The notes under the pieces: generated by a model
What the model saw: only the letters and a program-made list of their open reading frames with translations
What the model was told of the DNA's origin: nothing
The model's database searches: none
Made by a program: the position numbers and the translations under genes
NCBI GenBank assembly: GCA_020720525.1
Contig: DYON01000097.1
Coordinates: forward strand, 1 to 9,248
Reading direction: 5' to 3'
Source of the DNA: Acetofilamentum sp.
GTDB taxonomy: Bacteria > Bacteroidota > Bacteroidia > Bacteroidales > DTU049
Length of the DNA stretch: 9,248 nt
In this document: piece after piece, positions 1 to 7,407 of the stretch
Layout of the letters: the number at the start of each line of letters is the position of its first letter
Numbering within the stretch: the first letter of the stretch is position 1

Positions 1-657
1 CCCAGAACCGATATTGGTTCTAACTTCCGAAAAATGAGCAGTCTTGTTTCAATCAACTCAACTAAGCAAACAATTCAATTTCATACCAGAGGCTCACTTT
101 CAGGTCAGTTTTCGACTTTAGGAAGATGTTCATACCTCAACAACGAAATTCATCCATTTGTGAGCGAGAAATATTCGCATAAAATATTCGAAATACCTGG
201 TTCAAAACTAACTGAAAAATCGAAATTCACTTCTTCTTCCGCTAAGCCATTCCGATTTGGAATTGAATGCAAATACGAAACACCTCTGGTAATCGAAGAT
301 AGCAAAGTTAGCATTTGCCTCACCGATTGGTTTCCTTACATCTTACCACAAATTGGTACAAAGCAAAGAACAGCAGCTGTATATTCCGATTTTCTCTATC
401 AGGATCAGATTTCGTATCAATTGGTGTTCGATCAAAAAGCAACCATGATTGACTCTGTAGCAAATTACAGTATCGAAAATGACTTTGGAAAATTCGAATT
501 TAGCATCAGTGCGGTGAATGAAACCACCTACACCATTGCTTCTTCGTTAATAGTTGCCAGCGAAGTACTTGCTGCAAACAATATTCAATCTTTAAAAGAA
601 ATAATGGATGCTGTTGAATATGTCAATACCCTCAAGCTGCATTTCATTCTGAAATAG
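1..657 (+). CDS. C-terminal part of a probable DUF3857/transglutaminase-like protein (5' truncated by window)
   Basis: The reading frame is open from base 1 to the TAG at 655-657, so the Met at 34 is probably internal and the gene begins before the window. The visible ~218 residues are beta-rich with no membrane helix. The end of the protein has alternating beta strands around an N-D-F-G-K-F-E-F segment, then a stretch resembling the close of Bacteroidota DUF3857 proteins (DUF3858 region): a lysine/glutamate helix near the end and a hydrophobic final strand. In that family an N-terminal DUF3857 domain and a transglutaminase-like core precede this part, and most members are exported; neither domain is visible here, so the assignment rests on weak C-terminal similarity. 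The next gene is 171 bases away behind its own promoter, so this gene is not part of the downstream unit. An unrelated beta-sandwich exported protein remains possible. Confidence 0.5.
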   Translation, partial: PRTDIGSNFRKMSSLVSINSTKQTIQFHTRGSLSGQFSTLGRCSYLNNEIHPFVSEKYSHKIFEIPGSKLTEKSKFTSSSAKPFRFGIECKYETPLVIEDSKVSICLTDWFPYILPQIGTKQRTAAVYSDFLYQDQISYQLVFDQKATMIDSVANYSIENDFGKFEFSISAVNETTYTIASSLIVASEVLAANNIQSLKEIMDAVEYVNTLKLHFILK

Positions 658-753
658 CAATTCAACTAAGACATCATTATTTTTTTGATTGTTAATAAAC
701 GCACACAATTAAAAGGCTGATTAGCAAAATGTTGTATTTTCTTTTAAAATTAA

Positions 754-772
754 CATGTGAATTTTTCACATG
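754..772. promoter_or_regulatory. Perfect 8-3-8 palindrome, candidate operator (CRP/FNR-like)
   Basis: CATGTGAA (754-761), a TTT spacer and TTCACATG (765-772) form a perfect inverted repeat. The inner half-sites TGTGA and TCACA are those of the CRP consensus, but the spacing is 5 bases rather than 6. The centre (763) lies about 38-40 bases upstream of the start expected from the -7 box at 788-795. That is close to where class II activators of the CRP/FNR family bind, and the site occupies the place of a -33 element, of which no good copy is seen. The palindrome is seen directly; its role as an operator is inferred from position and half-sites. Confidence 0.5.
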
Positions 773-787
773 GCCTTACTTTTTTAC

Positions 788-795
788 TATATTTG
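788..795 (+). promoter_or_regulatory. Bacteroidota-type -7 promoter box (TATATTTG)
   Basis: TATATTTG matches the TAnnTTTG -7 element used by the primary sigma factor of Bacteroidota. Transcription would start near 801-803, giving a leader of about 27-30 bases before the ATG at 829. The expected -33 TTTG is absent; the palindrome at 754-772 sits there instead, suggesting activator dependence. The promoter also argues against a start codon at 757 for the next gene, since that Met would lie upstream of the transcription start. Confidence 0.55.
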
Positions 796-828
796 CATCA
801 AATAGTTTTATACTCAACACCAAGGGGA

Positions 829-1380
829 ATGATGAAATATTTACTTGCGGGACTTGCTGCTCTGATTTTCAGCGCATTTGCCTTTTCGTCGGTTTGTTTT
901 GCCCAAACCACCGATAAGTCTGAGATGCTTATCGACACCACGTTCCATGCTTTTGGAGACCCATTCGTTATTGAAGGAACCGATGTAAGTATAATTCCAC
1001 CAGCTTATTTTATGCCATTTGTTCAAAACGGAAAAATTGGCTTTGTTCACAAAGGGGCAGGTAGCACTATTCAGGTGCAAATTCTCGATAGCATTCTATA
1101 CACGTTTGTAGCAGCAAGTTTCACCCCCGAAGAAATGCTTAAGCAAAATGCTGTTCTCAAAGAACATGGCTCGATACTGACCAATAGCGGCCAACAAGCA
1201 GAATTTTTTATCATATCTTTTTTCATTAAAGCTCTAGATAAAGACGTTGAATATGAGCGAATGATGCTCCTCACAGGCGATTACAAACGAACCGTCTGGG
1301 TGAGCGCAAACTATCCTATTATAGCCAAGCCAGTTGTTTATAGTGTTTTGAAAGAAAGTTTACTCACCATAGAATTCTGA
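829..1380 (+). CDS. Small exported protein of unknown function
   Basis: 183 residues. Residues 1-25 form a signal peptide: Lys3, a hydrophobic core, and a likely signal peptidase I site after C-F-A (cleavage before Gln26). The only cysteine, Cys23, lacks a lipobox, so a lipoprotein is unlikely. The mature part is a compact alpha/beta domain: an 'IEGTDVSIIPP' opening (~48-58), a G-x-G-S-T-I-Q-V strand (~76-83), a helix starting F-T-P-E-E-M-L (98-104), and a late strand ending in S-A-N-Y-P (159-163). This layout recalls small PsbP/DUF1795-like exported domains, but I cannot assign a family. Start choice: the frame opens at 757, but the promoter box at 788-795 and the signal peptide favour 829; ATG 832, 4 bases after an AAGGGGA, is equally good. 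Its stop lies 2 bases before the T9SS cargo gene, so the two are very probably co-expressed and may work together. Confidence 0.75.
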   Translation: MMKYLLAGLAALIFSAFAFSSVCFAQTTDKSEMLIDTTFHAFGDPFVIEGTDVSIIPPAYFMPFVQNGKIGFVHKGAGSTIQVQILDSILYTFVAASFTPEEMLKQNAVLKEHGSILTNSGQQAEFFIISFFIKALDKDVEYERMMLLTGDYKRTVWVSANYPIIAKPVVYSVLKESLLTIEF

Positions 1381-1382
1381 TT

Positions 1383-4187
1383 ATGAGAAAACTTATACTC
1401 TTTGTGTTATTGGTTGCAGCTGCTTTTTCGTCGAAAGCGCAAACACATATTATTAATCACGACATAGATTGGGCAACATACAATCAAAATATGTGGGGAC
1501 CCAATGGTAGCCCGTGGAATATGAACATGAATATTAACCTGTTCGATGTCGATTACGACACATCGGTAACCGTTGGCGATATTGTAAATATTCTTGGTGG
1601 TCAGTTTGGTGCCGAAATCGACCTCGACACTTGGTTTCACATTGGCTCTAACTTTGTGATTTCGGGTTTCACTACAGGCTATGTCGATGTTGAATATCCA
1701 GTTACTGTCGAGATGGAAGTTCCCGACGACAACACATTTTGCCCAGGTGAAGAAGTTACCATCGAATCGACTTACGATGTTCAACCTGGCTGGGACTTAA
1801 GTACGCATTTTCCCACTGCCGGCATAATTGGATTGTATCTCGATTTTGGCTTTCAACTCGATCTCGATGCAACAGTATGTGTTTTTGGCTGCACATCTTT
1901 TCCAGTTATAAGCGTTAATGTGCCTTACGATACAATAACAATTATTGAGTTAAATTCTCAGACAGGAGTTTTCACCTATCCCTGTTTTAATGCAGCTGCT
2001 TTCCCTCCTATTCAGATTTGCCACGATACCATTTTGCCCATCACATTTAACAATCTTTGGGGAATTGGTTTGAGTGGAAGCATTACTTTGCCTTATGTCG
2101 AAACTACCGATTGGCTCGATGTGGTTGACGAATGCAACCAAAACTTGTATGCTGCTGGCGATTGCACTTGGGTAAGTCTCGAAGTCGATGTCATTCAGCT
2201 TTTGTCGGCTATGGCTGGGCTCATTCCCCCGCCTACAGGTCCTGCTATTCAACAATTTCTAAATATGCTAAGCGGAACATACGATTTGGGTGGCGGCTTC
2301 ACCATCGATTACATGTTGTTTTCGGCTTGGTTTACTATTTTGAGTACGATGCAGCAAGATTTTGCGTTCGAACCATCGGTGTGGAACAACTTATCGCTTT
2401 CGTATCCAGTAGAATACACCGAAACCGACCCCGCCAATGGGAATGCGGTTGTCAATTCGGGCAATGCGACCGACATAACGTTTGAAGCATGCCACAATCT
2501 CAATTTTATTTGGCCTTGTCATGGTGTAAATCAAATTGATTTTGATGTAACACATTCGTTGACCAACGATTTCACCAATCACACTTGGGACAGTCTTTCG
2601 TTCGATTTTTCCATTGCAGCACTCGAATTTACTATCAACATTCCTTCGTTTCCAGTTGTTCCTCCTGCAACTATTCCCGATTTATGTGTTGAATTTCCTG
2701 TAATTGATTCTATTACCGGTGTTGAAACCATTCACGAAACCTGCATGCCTAGCGTTCGTATTCCTGGTGTAAATTCGTTTCCAACCGATTTGTCGATTCA
2801 CATTGGTCCTTTGTTTTCTTACACATGGCCGCTTGGTTACATTCCAATCACATGGTACAACAATACGTGGGAGCTTGCAGGCTTCAACGATACTATTTTT
2901 TCAGCTTTTTCGATGGCTACAAACTGCCCCGGAATTGAAATTGTTTCTTTCAACCCTGTTGATGTTTTTTGTTTTGGCGACAGCACTGGTTCTCTTACCA
3001 TCACTGTTCAGAATGGTGGCACGCCCTACACCTATGCATGGTCAACTGGCGATACCATTGTTACAGCAAACACAAGCTCAACCATTTCGAATCTCGAATC
3101 GGGCTGGTATTATGTAACTGTTTCCGATGTAAACGGGTGCTGGGTAAGCGATTCTGCCGAAATAGTCGATGCATATCCTCCCATTGCTGTTACAATTAGT
3201 ACGATTGATGTAACTTGCGAAGGTGGTTCGGATGGTCAAGTTAGTCTAAATGTTACGGGTGGAGCTGTTCCATATTCTTACAATTGGAATCCTACACAAA
3301 TAAATGCAGGAACAATCAATAATTTGCCAGCAGGCACTTATACCATTACTATCACAGATGCTGTTGGTTGCGATACCGTTGTGAGTGCAACGCTTATCGA
3401 ATTGCATCCATTGCCAGATATTAGCATCACAGCCGATCCGACCGAAGGTTGTCAACCACTCGAAGTGCAATTCCATGAAACAAGCCCCAACGAAGGTCAA
3501 ACTTATTTCTGGGACTTGGACGAAGGTTCGCATTTCAGTTCGGAGAAAGATCCATTCCTTGTTTACACCCACGACGGCATTTACGATGTGCTGATTGTTG
3601 TAACATCGATTTATGGTTGTGTCGATTCGGTGCGAATGACCGATTGGATTACAGTTTACAGAAAACCAGTAGCCGAATTCCGTCCATATCCATCGGCACC
3701 GAACCTCGCTGATAATATTGTTTTGTTTTTCAACGAAAGTACCAATACTTATTTGAGCGACTGGACATTTGGCGACGGTGGCAATTCCACAATGACATAT
3801 CCGACCCATGAATACAACGATACTGGAGCTTATGTGATTACATTGTTCATCACAACCGAGCATGGTTGCCGCGATACAGTTTCGCACAGCATTTATGTGA
3901 AAGACGTTGTAACTATGTACGTTCCTAACTCTTTCACTCCTGATGGTGATGGCGTGAACGACAACATCAAACCTATTGGGCATGGCATCGACGAGAATTT
4001 ATATACGTTTACCATTTTCGATCGGTGGGGAAAACAAATGTTTACTACCAACAATTACGATGAAGCATGGGATGGATTCTATGGTGGTATTAAATGTCAA
4101 CATGGAGTGTATCAATACGTGCTTTTCTATCGCGATGCGGAAGGAATAACGCGCAAATTGATAGGTGGCATCCAACTTATAAGGTAG
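1383..4187 (+). CDS. Large T9SS-secreted surface protein with SprB-like and PKD repeats and type B (gliding motility-associated) C-terminal domain
   Basis: 934 residues. A signal peptide ends near S-K-A-Q (residue 20). Residues ~21-515 are a hydrophobic, aromatic, beta-rich region with 12 cysteines (including 120, 166, 170, 201, 213, 251 and 261) that I cannot match to a family. Two SprB-like repeats follow, at ~522-596 and ~604-677; each starts with V-x-C (Cys530, Cys612) and includes a G-G-x-x-P-Y-x-Y-x-W segment and an (S/A)-G-x-Y-x-(V/I)-T-(V/I)-(S/T)-D segment. Two PKD-like domains lie at ~680-758 and ~761-838, the second with W-T-F-G-D-G at 794-799. The end (~840-934) has the type B T9SS sorting domain hallmarks: PNSFTPDGDGVND from 848, F-x-I-F-D-R-W-G-K, W-D-G, and G-V-Y-x-Y. 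It should be exported by Sec, moved across the outer membrane by the type IX system, and released or held at the surface. The gene starts 2 bases after the previous stop with no clear ribosome site, suggesting translational coupling. The substrate or adhesion target is unknown. Confidence 0.9.
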   Translation: MRKLILFVLLVAAAFSSKAQTHIINHDIDWATYNQNMWGPNGSPWNMNMNINLFDVDYDTSVTVGDIVNILGGQFGAEIDLDTWFHIGSNFVISGFTTGYVDVEYPVTVEMEVPDDNTFCPGEEVTIESTYDVQPGWDLSTHFPTAGIIGLYLDFGFQLDLDATVCVFGCTSFPVISVNVPYDTITIIELNSQTGVFTYPCFNAAAFPPIQICHDTILPITFNNLWGIGLSGSITLPYVETTDWLDVVDECNQNLYAAGDCTWVSLEVDVIQLLSAMAGLIPPPTGPAIQQFLNMLSGTYDLGGGFTIDYMLFSAWFTILSTMQQDFAFEPSVWNNLSLSYPVEYTETDPANGNAVVNSGNATDITFEACHNLNFIWPCHGVNQIDFDVTHSLTNDFTNHTWDSLSFDFSIAALEFTINIPSFPVVPPATIPDLCVEFPVIDSITGVETIHETCMPSVRIPGVNSFPTDLSIHIGPLFSYTWPLGYIPITWYNNTWELAGFNDTIFSAFSMATNCPGIEIVSFNPVDVFCFGDSTGSLTITVQNGGTPYTYAWSTGDTIVTANTSSTISNLESGWYYVTVSDVNGCWVSDSAEIVDAYPPIAVTISTIDVTCEGGSDGQVSLNVTGGAVPYSYNWNPTQINAGTINNLPAGTYTITITDAVGCDTVVSATLIELHPLPDISITADPTEGCQPLEVQFHETSPNEGQTYFWDLDEGSHFSSEKDPFLVYTHDGIYDVLIVVTSIYGCVDSVRMTDWITVYRKPVAEFRPYPSAPNLADNIVLFFNESTNTYLSDWTFGDGGNSTMTYPTHEYNDTGAYVITLFITTEHGCRDTVSHSIYVKDVVTMYVPNSFTPDGDGVNDNIKPIGHGIDENLYTFTIFDRWGKQMFTTNNYDEAWDGFYGGIKCQHGVYQYVLFYRDAEGITRKLIGGIQLIR

Positions 4188-4296
4188 TTTGTGAAAATTT
4201 AAGGCATTGGCATCTTGTGTCTTTGTAAAAAATTCGTAACCCTTTGAGGCAGGATTTTTGATAGGACCAACGTTTAATTATTAAAAACCAAAAACC

Positions 4297-5907
4297 ATGA
4301 AATCCACTATTTTCTTAACACTGTTTTTGTCGATGCTATCGGTTTTTGCCGACGATGAAAAGGTACTCACAACCAACATTTCGAATGTAACAGTTTTTCT
4401 GAGCGGAGCTCAAGTAGAACGAACTGGAAATATGTATCTGAATGCTGGAAACTACGACATTGTGATACAAGATTTGCCTACAAGCATCAATCCCAATACC
4501 ATTCAGGTTACCGGCAAAGGAAATGTAACAGTATTGTCGGTCGAAAACCGCATTAATTATCTGAAATCGCAACAAAAACCAAAATCAATTCTGATGCTTG
4601 AAGATTCGTTGGAGTTGCTACGTAATCAGGTCAATTTCCAAAATGCTATGATGGCTGTTTACACCAACGAAGAAGCAATGATTTTGGCCAACAAGGAAAT
4701 TGGCGGTGAGAACTCTGGAGTTGACATCAATTCGCTAAAAGCCAATGCCGATTTTTACAGAGTTCGTCTTACCGATATTAAAACGAAGCAATTAGAAATT
4801 GGAATCAAATTGGCAAATCTGAGTAAAACCCTTAATCGTATTCAGATGCAGCTAAATGAGTTGAATGCAAAACAAAGTCAACCTACAGGTGAAATTATCA
4901 TTAGGGTTATTGCAAATGTGGCCGGAAACGCTTCATTTGTAACACGTTACATCGTTCAAAATGCCGGATGGGCTCCCATGTACGATATTCGCGCAACCGA
5001 TTTTGGCAATCCCGTGAAGCTCACTTTTAAAGCAGGAATTTACCAAAACACTGGCGAAGATTGGAACAAAGTGAAGATTACTCTTTCAACTTCGAACCCC
5101 AACCAAAGCAGCAGCAAACCCGAATTGAGTCCTTGGTATATTTATTACAACAATTACAGCCCTCAAGTAAAAACAAAAAGCGAAAGCGATTCCCGTATGA
5201 ACAGGTCAGCCATGGCCGAATCGGCAAACACTGGAGGGGCATACGACGAAGAAAAAGCTTTCGAAAGTGCAGTAATTTATACAACAGTTACAGAATATCC
5301 AATCAATTTTGAATATGTGATCGATTTGCCATACGATGTGGAATCGAACGGAAAAGCTCGTATTGTGCAGGTTCAAGAACATGAATTGCCAGCTCTTTAT
5401 CAGTATTTTGCTGCTCCAAAACTCGATGCAGATGCATTTTTGTTAGCTCGCATCACAGGTTGGGAGAAATTCAATCTACTGCCTGGCGAATCGAATGTGT
5501 TTTTTCAAGACACCTATGTAGGCAAATCGTATATCGACCCAATGAAAGCATCCGACACACTCGAGGTTTCGCTTGGACGCGACAAATCGATTTCTATAAA
5601 ACGCGATATGATTAAAGATTTCACCAGCGACAAATTTATTGGTACATCGCGCAAGGTGACTAAAGGCTGGGAAATTACCATTCGAAACAACAAAAGCAAA
5701 GAAATTGATATCGTTGTTGAAGACCAATTTCCAATCACAACCAACAAGGAAATCGAAATCGAACAGCTCGAAGCCAGTGGTGGTATTGTTGACGAGAACA
5801 CAGGAAAAGTAACTTGGAATCTCAAAATCAAGCCATACGAAACCAAAAAGCTGATAATCAAATACTCAGTAAAGTTCCCGAAAGAGCAAAGCATTGTGGT
5901 TTATTAA
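4297..5907 (+). CDS. MuiA-family exported protein (DUF4140 + DUF4139)
   Basis: 536 residues, full length for the 'mucoidy inhibitor A' family. Residues 1-18 are a signal peptide with cleavage after V-F-A. The DUF4140 part begins with N-V-T-V-F-L-S-G-A-Q-V-E-R (30-42), typical of the family. Residues ~88-193 are long charged helices, probably coiled coil, carrying on from it. DUF4139 fills ~195-530; family marks are G-W-A-P-M-Y-D-I (from 224), N-T-G-E-D-W (251-256) followed by V-K-I-T-L-S-T, and a C-terminal strand pair around W-N-L-K-I-K-P. Residues ~268-320 are a Ser/Asn/Lys-rich low-complexity insert, probably a surface loop. The biochemical role is unknown: the name comes from an enterobacterial capsule phenotype, and Bacteroidota relatives are simply abundant exported proteins. 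The leader is A-rich without a Shine-Dalgarno, and no strong promoter is visible in the 109-base gap before it. The gene ends in a strong terminator, so it forms the last or only cistron here. Confidence 0.88.
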   Translation: MKSTIFLTLFLSMLSVFADDEKVLTTNISNVTVFLSGAQVERTGNMYLNAGNYDIVIQDLPTSINPNTIQVTGKGNVTVLSVENRINYLKSQQKPKSILMLEDSLELLRNQVNFQNAMMAVYTNEEAMILANKEIGGENSGVDINSLKANADFYRVRLTDIKTKQLEIGIKLANLSKTLNRIQMQLNELNAKQSQPTGEIIIRVIANVAGNASFVTRYIVQNAGWAPMYDIRATDFGNPVKLTFKAGIYQNTGEDWNKVKITLSTSNPNQSSSKPELSPWYIYYNNYSPQVKTKSESDSRMNRSAMAESANTGGAYDEEKAFESAVIYTTVTEYPINFEYVIDLPYDVESNGKARIVQVQEHELPALYQYFAAPKLDADAFLLARITGWEKFNLLPGESNVFFQDTYVGKSYIDPMKASDTLEVSLGRDKSISIKRDMIKDFTSDKFIGTSRKVTKGWEITIRNNKSKEIDIVVEDQFPITTNKEIEIEQLEASGGIVDENTGKVTWNLKIKPYETKKLIIKYSVKFPKEQSIVVY

Positions 5908-5923
5908 ACCAACAAACAATACG

Positions 5924-5963
5924 AATAGGGACAAGGCTATACAGCTTTGTCTCTATTTTTTTT
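5924..5963 (+). terminator. Strong rho-independent terminator of the MuiA-family gene
   Basis: A 15-base stem (5924-5938 with 5943-5957) closes a 4-base loop (ATAC) and merges into a run of eight T (5956-5963). All pairs are Watson-Crick except two G-U pairs (5929-5952, 5935-5946). Those two become C-A mismatches in the leftward transcript, which also lacks a matching U-run, so the hairpin suits rightward transcription better. It overlaps the stop codon (5953-5955) and last codons of the converging membrane-protein gene. Confidence 0.88.
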
Positions 5964-6555
5964 CGGTGTTGTATTCTTTGATGAAACGAAAACCTCGAAC
6001 TATGAAAATCACAAAAAAGGCTTTCATGATAACAGGCATCATAGAACCCGCAGCGTAAATAGTAGTCATGGCTAAGTCGGCAACCATTAAAGCGGTAGCA
6101 ACAATCAATGCAATTTTGCTTCCTTTGGAAATTGCATAACCCAACGCAATTTGAATTGCACCCAAAACAGTATTGATTAGCCCAATTCCAGGTAGTTGTT
6201 CAACTTCGAATTCGCCAATGTAAAAAACGAGCCCAACAGCAATATTCACCAATCCTAAAAACAACAGCAAATAAAATATCTGTCTGAGTTGATAAGACGG
6301 GTCGCCCATACTTCCTGGAATATGCTCTCCATTTATCTTTGTTACCAAATTTGTGAAAAGCCCTTTGTCGAGTTTAAGCTCCAGTGTTCTTCCTCCAGGA
6401 ATTTCAATATGAGCACCAGCCAATGCGTCATCTTTCGAGACAACTGCAAGTTGTTCGTTGTTGAAAAGAACGTAGGTTTGTTTCCAACCCGGAGTCCATT
6501 TCAGTTCGAGTAGTTCGCGCTTTTCGGTGTCGAGATAATACTTTTTCTTTGCCAT
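5953..6555 (-). CDS. Four-helix membrane protein with soluble N-terminal domain, function unknown
   Basis: 200 residues from the ATG at 6555-6553. Residues 1-88 are soluble and beta-rich: K-W-T-P-G-W-K-Q-T-Y-V-L (19-30), then I-P-G-G-R-T-L-E-L (52-60), then I-N-G-E-H-I-P-G-S-M-G-D-P (74-86) right before the membrane. Four hydrophobic helices follow at ~92-113, 120-142, 147-169 and 172-190, with a short lysine-rich tail. There is no signal peptide, so the N-terminal domain is likely cytoplasmic. I do not recognise a named family. The frame extends to 6597, but that start would lie inside fabI and add an Arg-rich stretch, whereas Met 6555 lies 5 bases past the fabI stop behind an A-rich leader. 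Being last of recN-fabI-this gene, it is probably co-transcribed with fabI; a lipid or membrane role would be a guess. Confidence 0.75.
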   Translation of the reverse strand: MAKKKYYLDTEKRELLELKWTPGWKQTYVLFNNEQLAVVSKDDALAGAHIEIPGGRTLELKLDKGLFTNLVTKINGEHIPGSMGDPSYQLRQIFYLLLFLGLVNIAVGLVFYIGEFEVEQLPGIGLINTVLGAIQIALGYAISKGSKIALIVATALMVADLAMTTIYAAGSMMPVIMKAFFVIFIVRGFRFIKEYNTEKK

Positions 6556-6560
6556 TTTAT

Positions 6561-7397
6561 TTATTTTTCGTCGCAGTCGTCGCTGCAAGTGAAACAATTT
6601 CCAATCAATTCGTCCGATATTCCCATATTGCTGAAGCCACCATCGTGGAAAATATTTTGCATAGTTACTTTGCGCGAATAGTCGCTAAACATGAGCATAC
6701 AAAACTCGGCGCACTCTTCAGCTGTAGCATTTCCGAGAGGCGACATGCAGCGGCTATAGGCATAAAAGGAGTCGAATCCGCCTACACCTTTTCCAGCTGT
6801 GGTTTGGGTTGGCGACTGGCTGATGCTATTTACGCGCACTTTTTTATGCCTTCCGTAGTGATAGCCAAAACTTCGCACGATGCTTTCGAGCATTGCCTTT
6901 GCCTGCGACATGTCGCTATAGCTAGAAAATTGGCGTTGGGCTCCAATGTAGCTTAAGGTTACCACCGAAGCATATTCGTTGAGGGCATCAATTTTTTTGG
7001 CAACCGCCAGCACTTTATGAAGCGACATGGCAGAAATATCGAGGGTTCTATGAAAATAATCGTAGTTCAATTCGGTATAATGAATGTTTTTGCGCACATT
7101 GGGCGACATTCCTACCGAATGGAGAATAAAATCGAGCTTTCCGCCCAATTCGTTCATACTTTCGATTAGCAACGATTCGATATCATCGACCGAAGTAACA
7201 TCGGCAGCAATCACTTTTGCGTTTGTAAGCTCCGCAAGATGAAATATTTCGCCTTTGCGCAAAGCCATATCGGTATTGCTAAGAATGAAGCTTCCTTTTT
7301 CTTCGTGTGCTTTGATAGCTACTTGCCAAGCGATACTGTTTTCGTCGAGTGCGCCAAAAATGATTCCGCGCTTATTTTTTAGTAAATTGAAAGACAT
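6561..7397 (-). CDS. fabI: Enoyl-[acyl-carrier-protein] reductase (NADH-type FabI)
   Basis: 278 residues; a short-chain dehydrogenase/reductase that reduces trans-2-enoyl-ACP to acyl-ACP, the last step of each fatty acid elongation cycle, in the cytoplasm. The cofactor loop G-I-I-F-G-A-L-D-E-N-S-I-A (11-23) has the FabI pattern of a glycine-rich loop running into S-I-A. Asp66-Val67 correspond to the adenine-contacting pair. The catalytic set Tyr150, Tyr160 and Lys167 has exactly the FabI spacing (Y-x9-Y-x6-K; Tyr146/156/Lys163 in E. coli). Gly96, Met163 and Phe208 line up with E. coli Gly93, Met159 and Phe203, where triclosan-resistance changes occur, so sensitivity is expected. The F-x-D-G-G-F-S motif is at 250-256. 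The body matches standard FabI, but the tail (268-278) has three cysteines in a C-x2-C-x3-C arrangement. It lies 10 bases after recN and 5 before the membrane protein gene, probably one operon. Confidence 0.92.
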   Translation of the reverse strand: MSFNLLKNKRGIIFGALDENSIAWQVAIKAHEEKGSFILSNTDMALRKGEIFHLAELTNAKVIAADVTSVDDIESLLIESMNELGGKLDFILHSVGMSPNVRKNIHYTELNYDYFHRTLDISAMSLHKVLAVAKKIDALNEYASVVTLSYIGAQRQFSSYSDMSQAKAMLESIVRSFGYHYGRHKKVRVNSISQSPTQTTAGKGVGGFDSFYAYSRCMSPLGNATAEECAEFCMLMFSDYSRKVTMQNIFHDGGFSNMGISDELIGNCFTCSDDCDEK

Positions 7398-7407
7398 ATA
7401 GTCGGTT

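Noticed and set aside
4..21. Near-perfect palindrome AGAACC...GGTTCT at the window start, possible operator ahead of the Met at 34
   Set aside because: The reading frame is open through it to base 1 and the protein looks like the C-terminal part of a longer one, so it most likely lies in coding sequence.
709..747. Inverted repeat TTAAAAG/CTTTTAA in the spacer after the first gene as a terminator
   Set aside because: Seven AT-rich pairs around a 25-base loop and no T-run; too weak to support.
757..828. Upstream in-frame Met at 757 as start of the small exported protein
   Set aside because: It would lie upstream of the promoter box at 788-795 and inside the palindrome, and would bury the clean signal peptide that begins at 829/832.
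3246..3983. Long open frame (245 codons) on the minus strand inside the T9SS cargo gene
   Set aside because: It is antisense to the SprB/PKD/sorting-domain region, has a Cys/Asn/Ile-rich composition with no recognisable domain, and is a shadow of the real gene.
4218..4260. Possible promoter boxes (TGTCTTTG at 4218-4225, GATTTTTG at 4253-4260) ahead of the MuiA-family gene
   Set aside because: Each has one mismatch to TAnnTTTG and neither has a -33 element at normal distance; the gap probably holds a promoter but I cannot place it.
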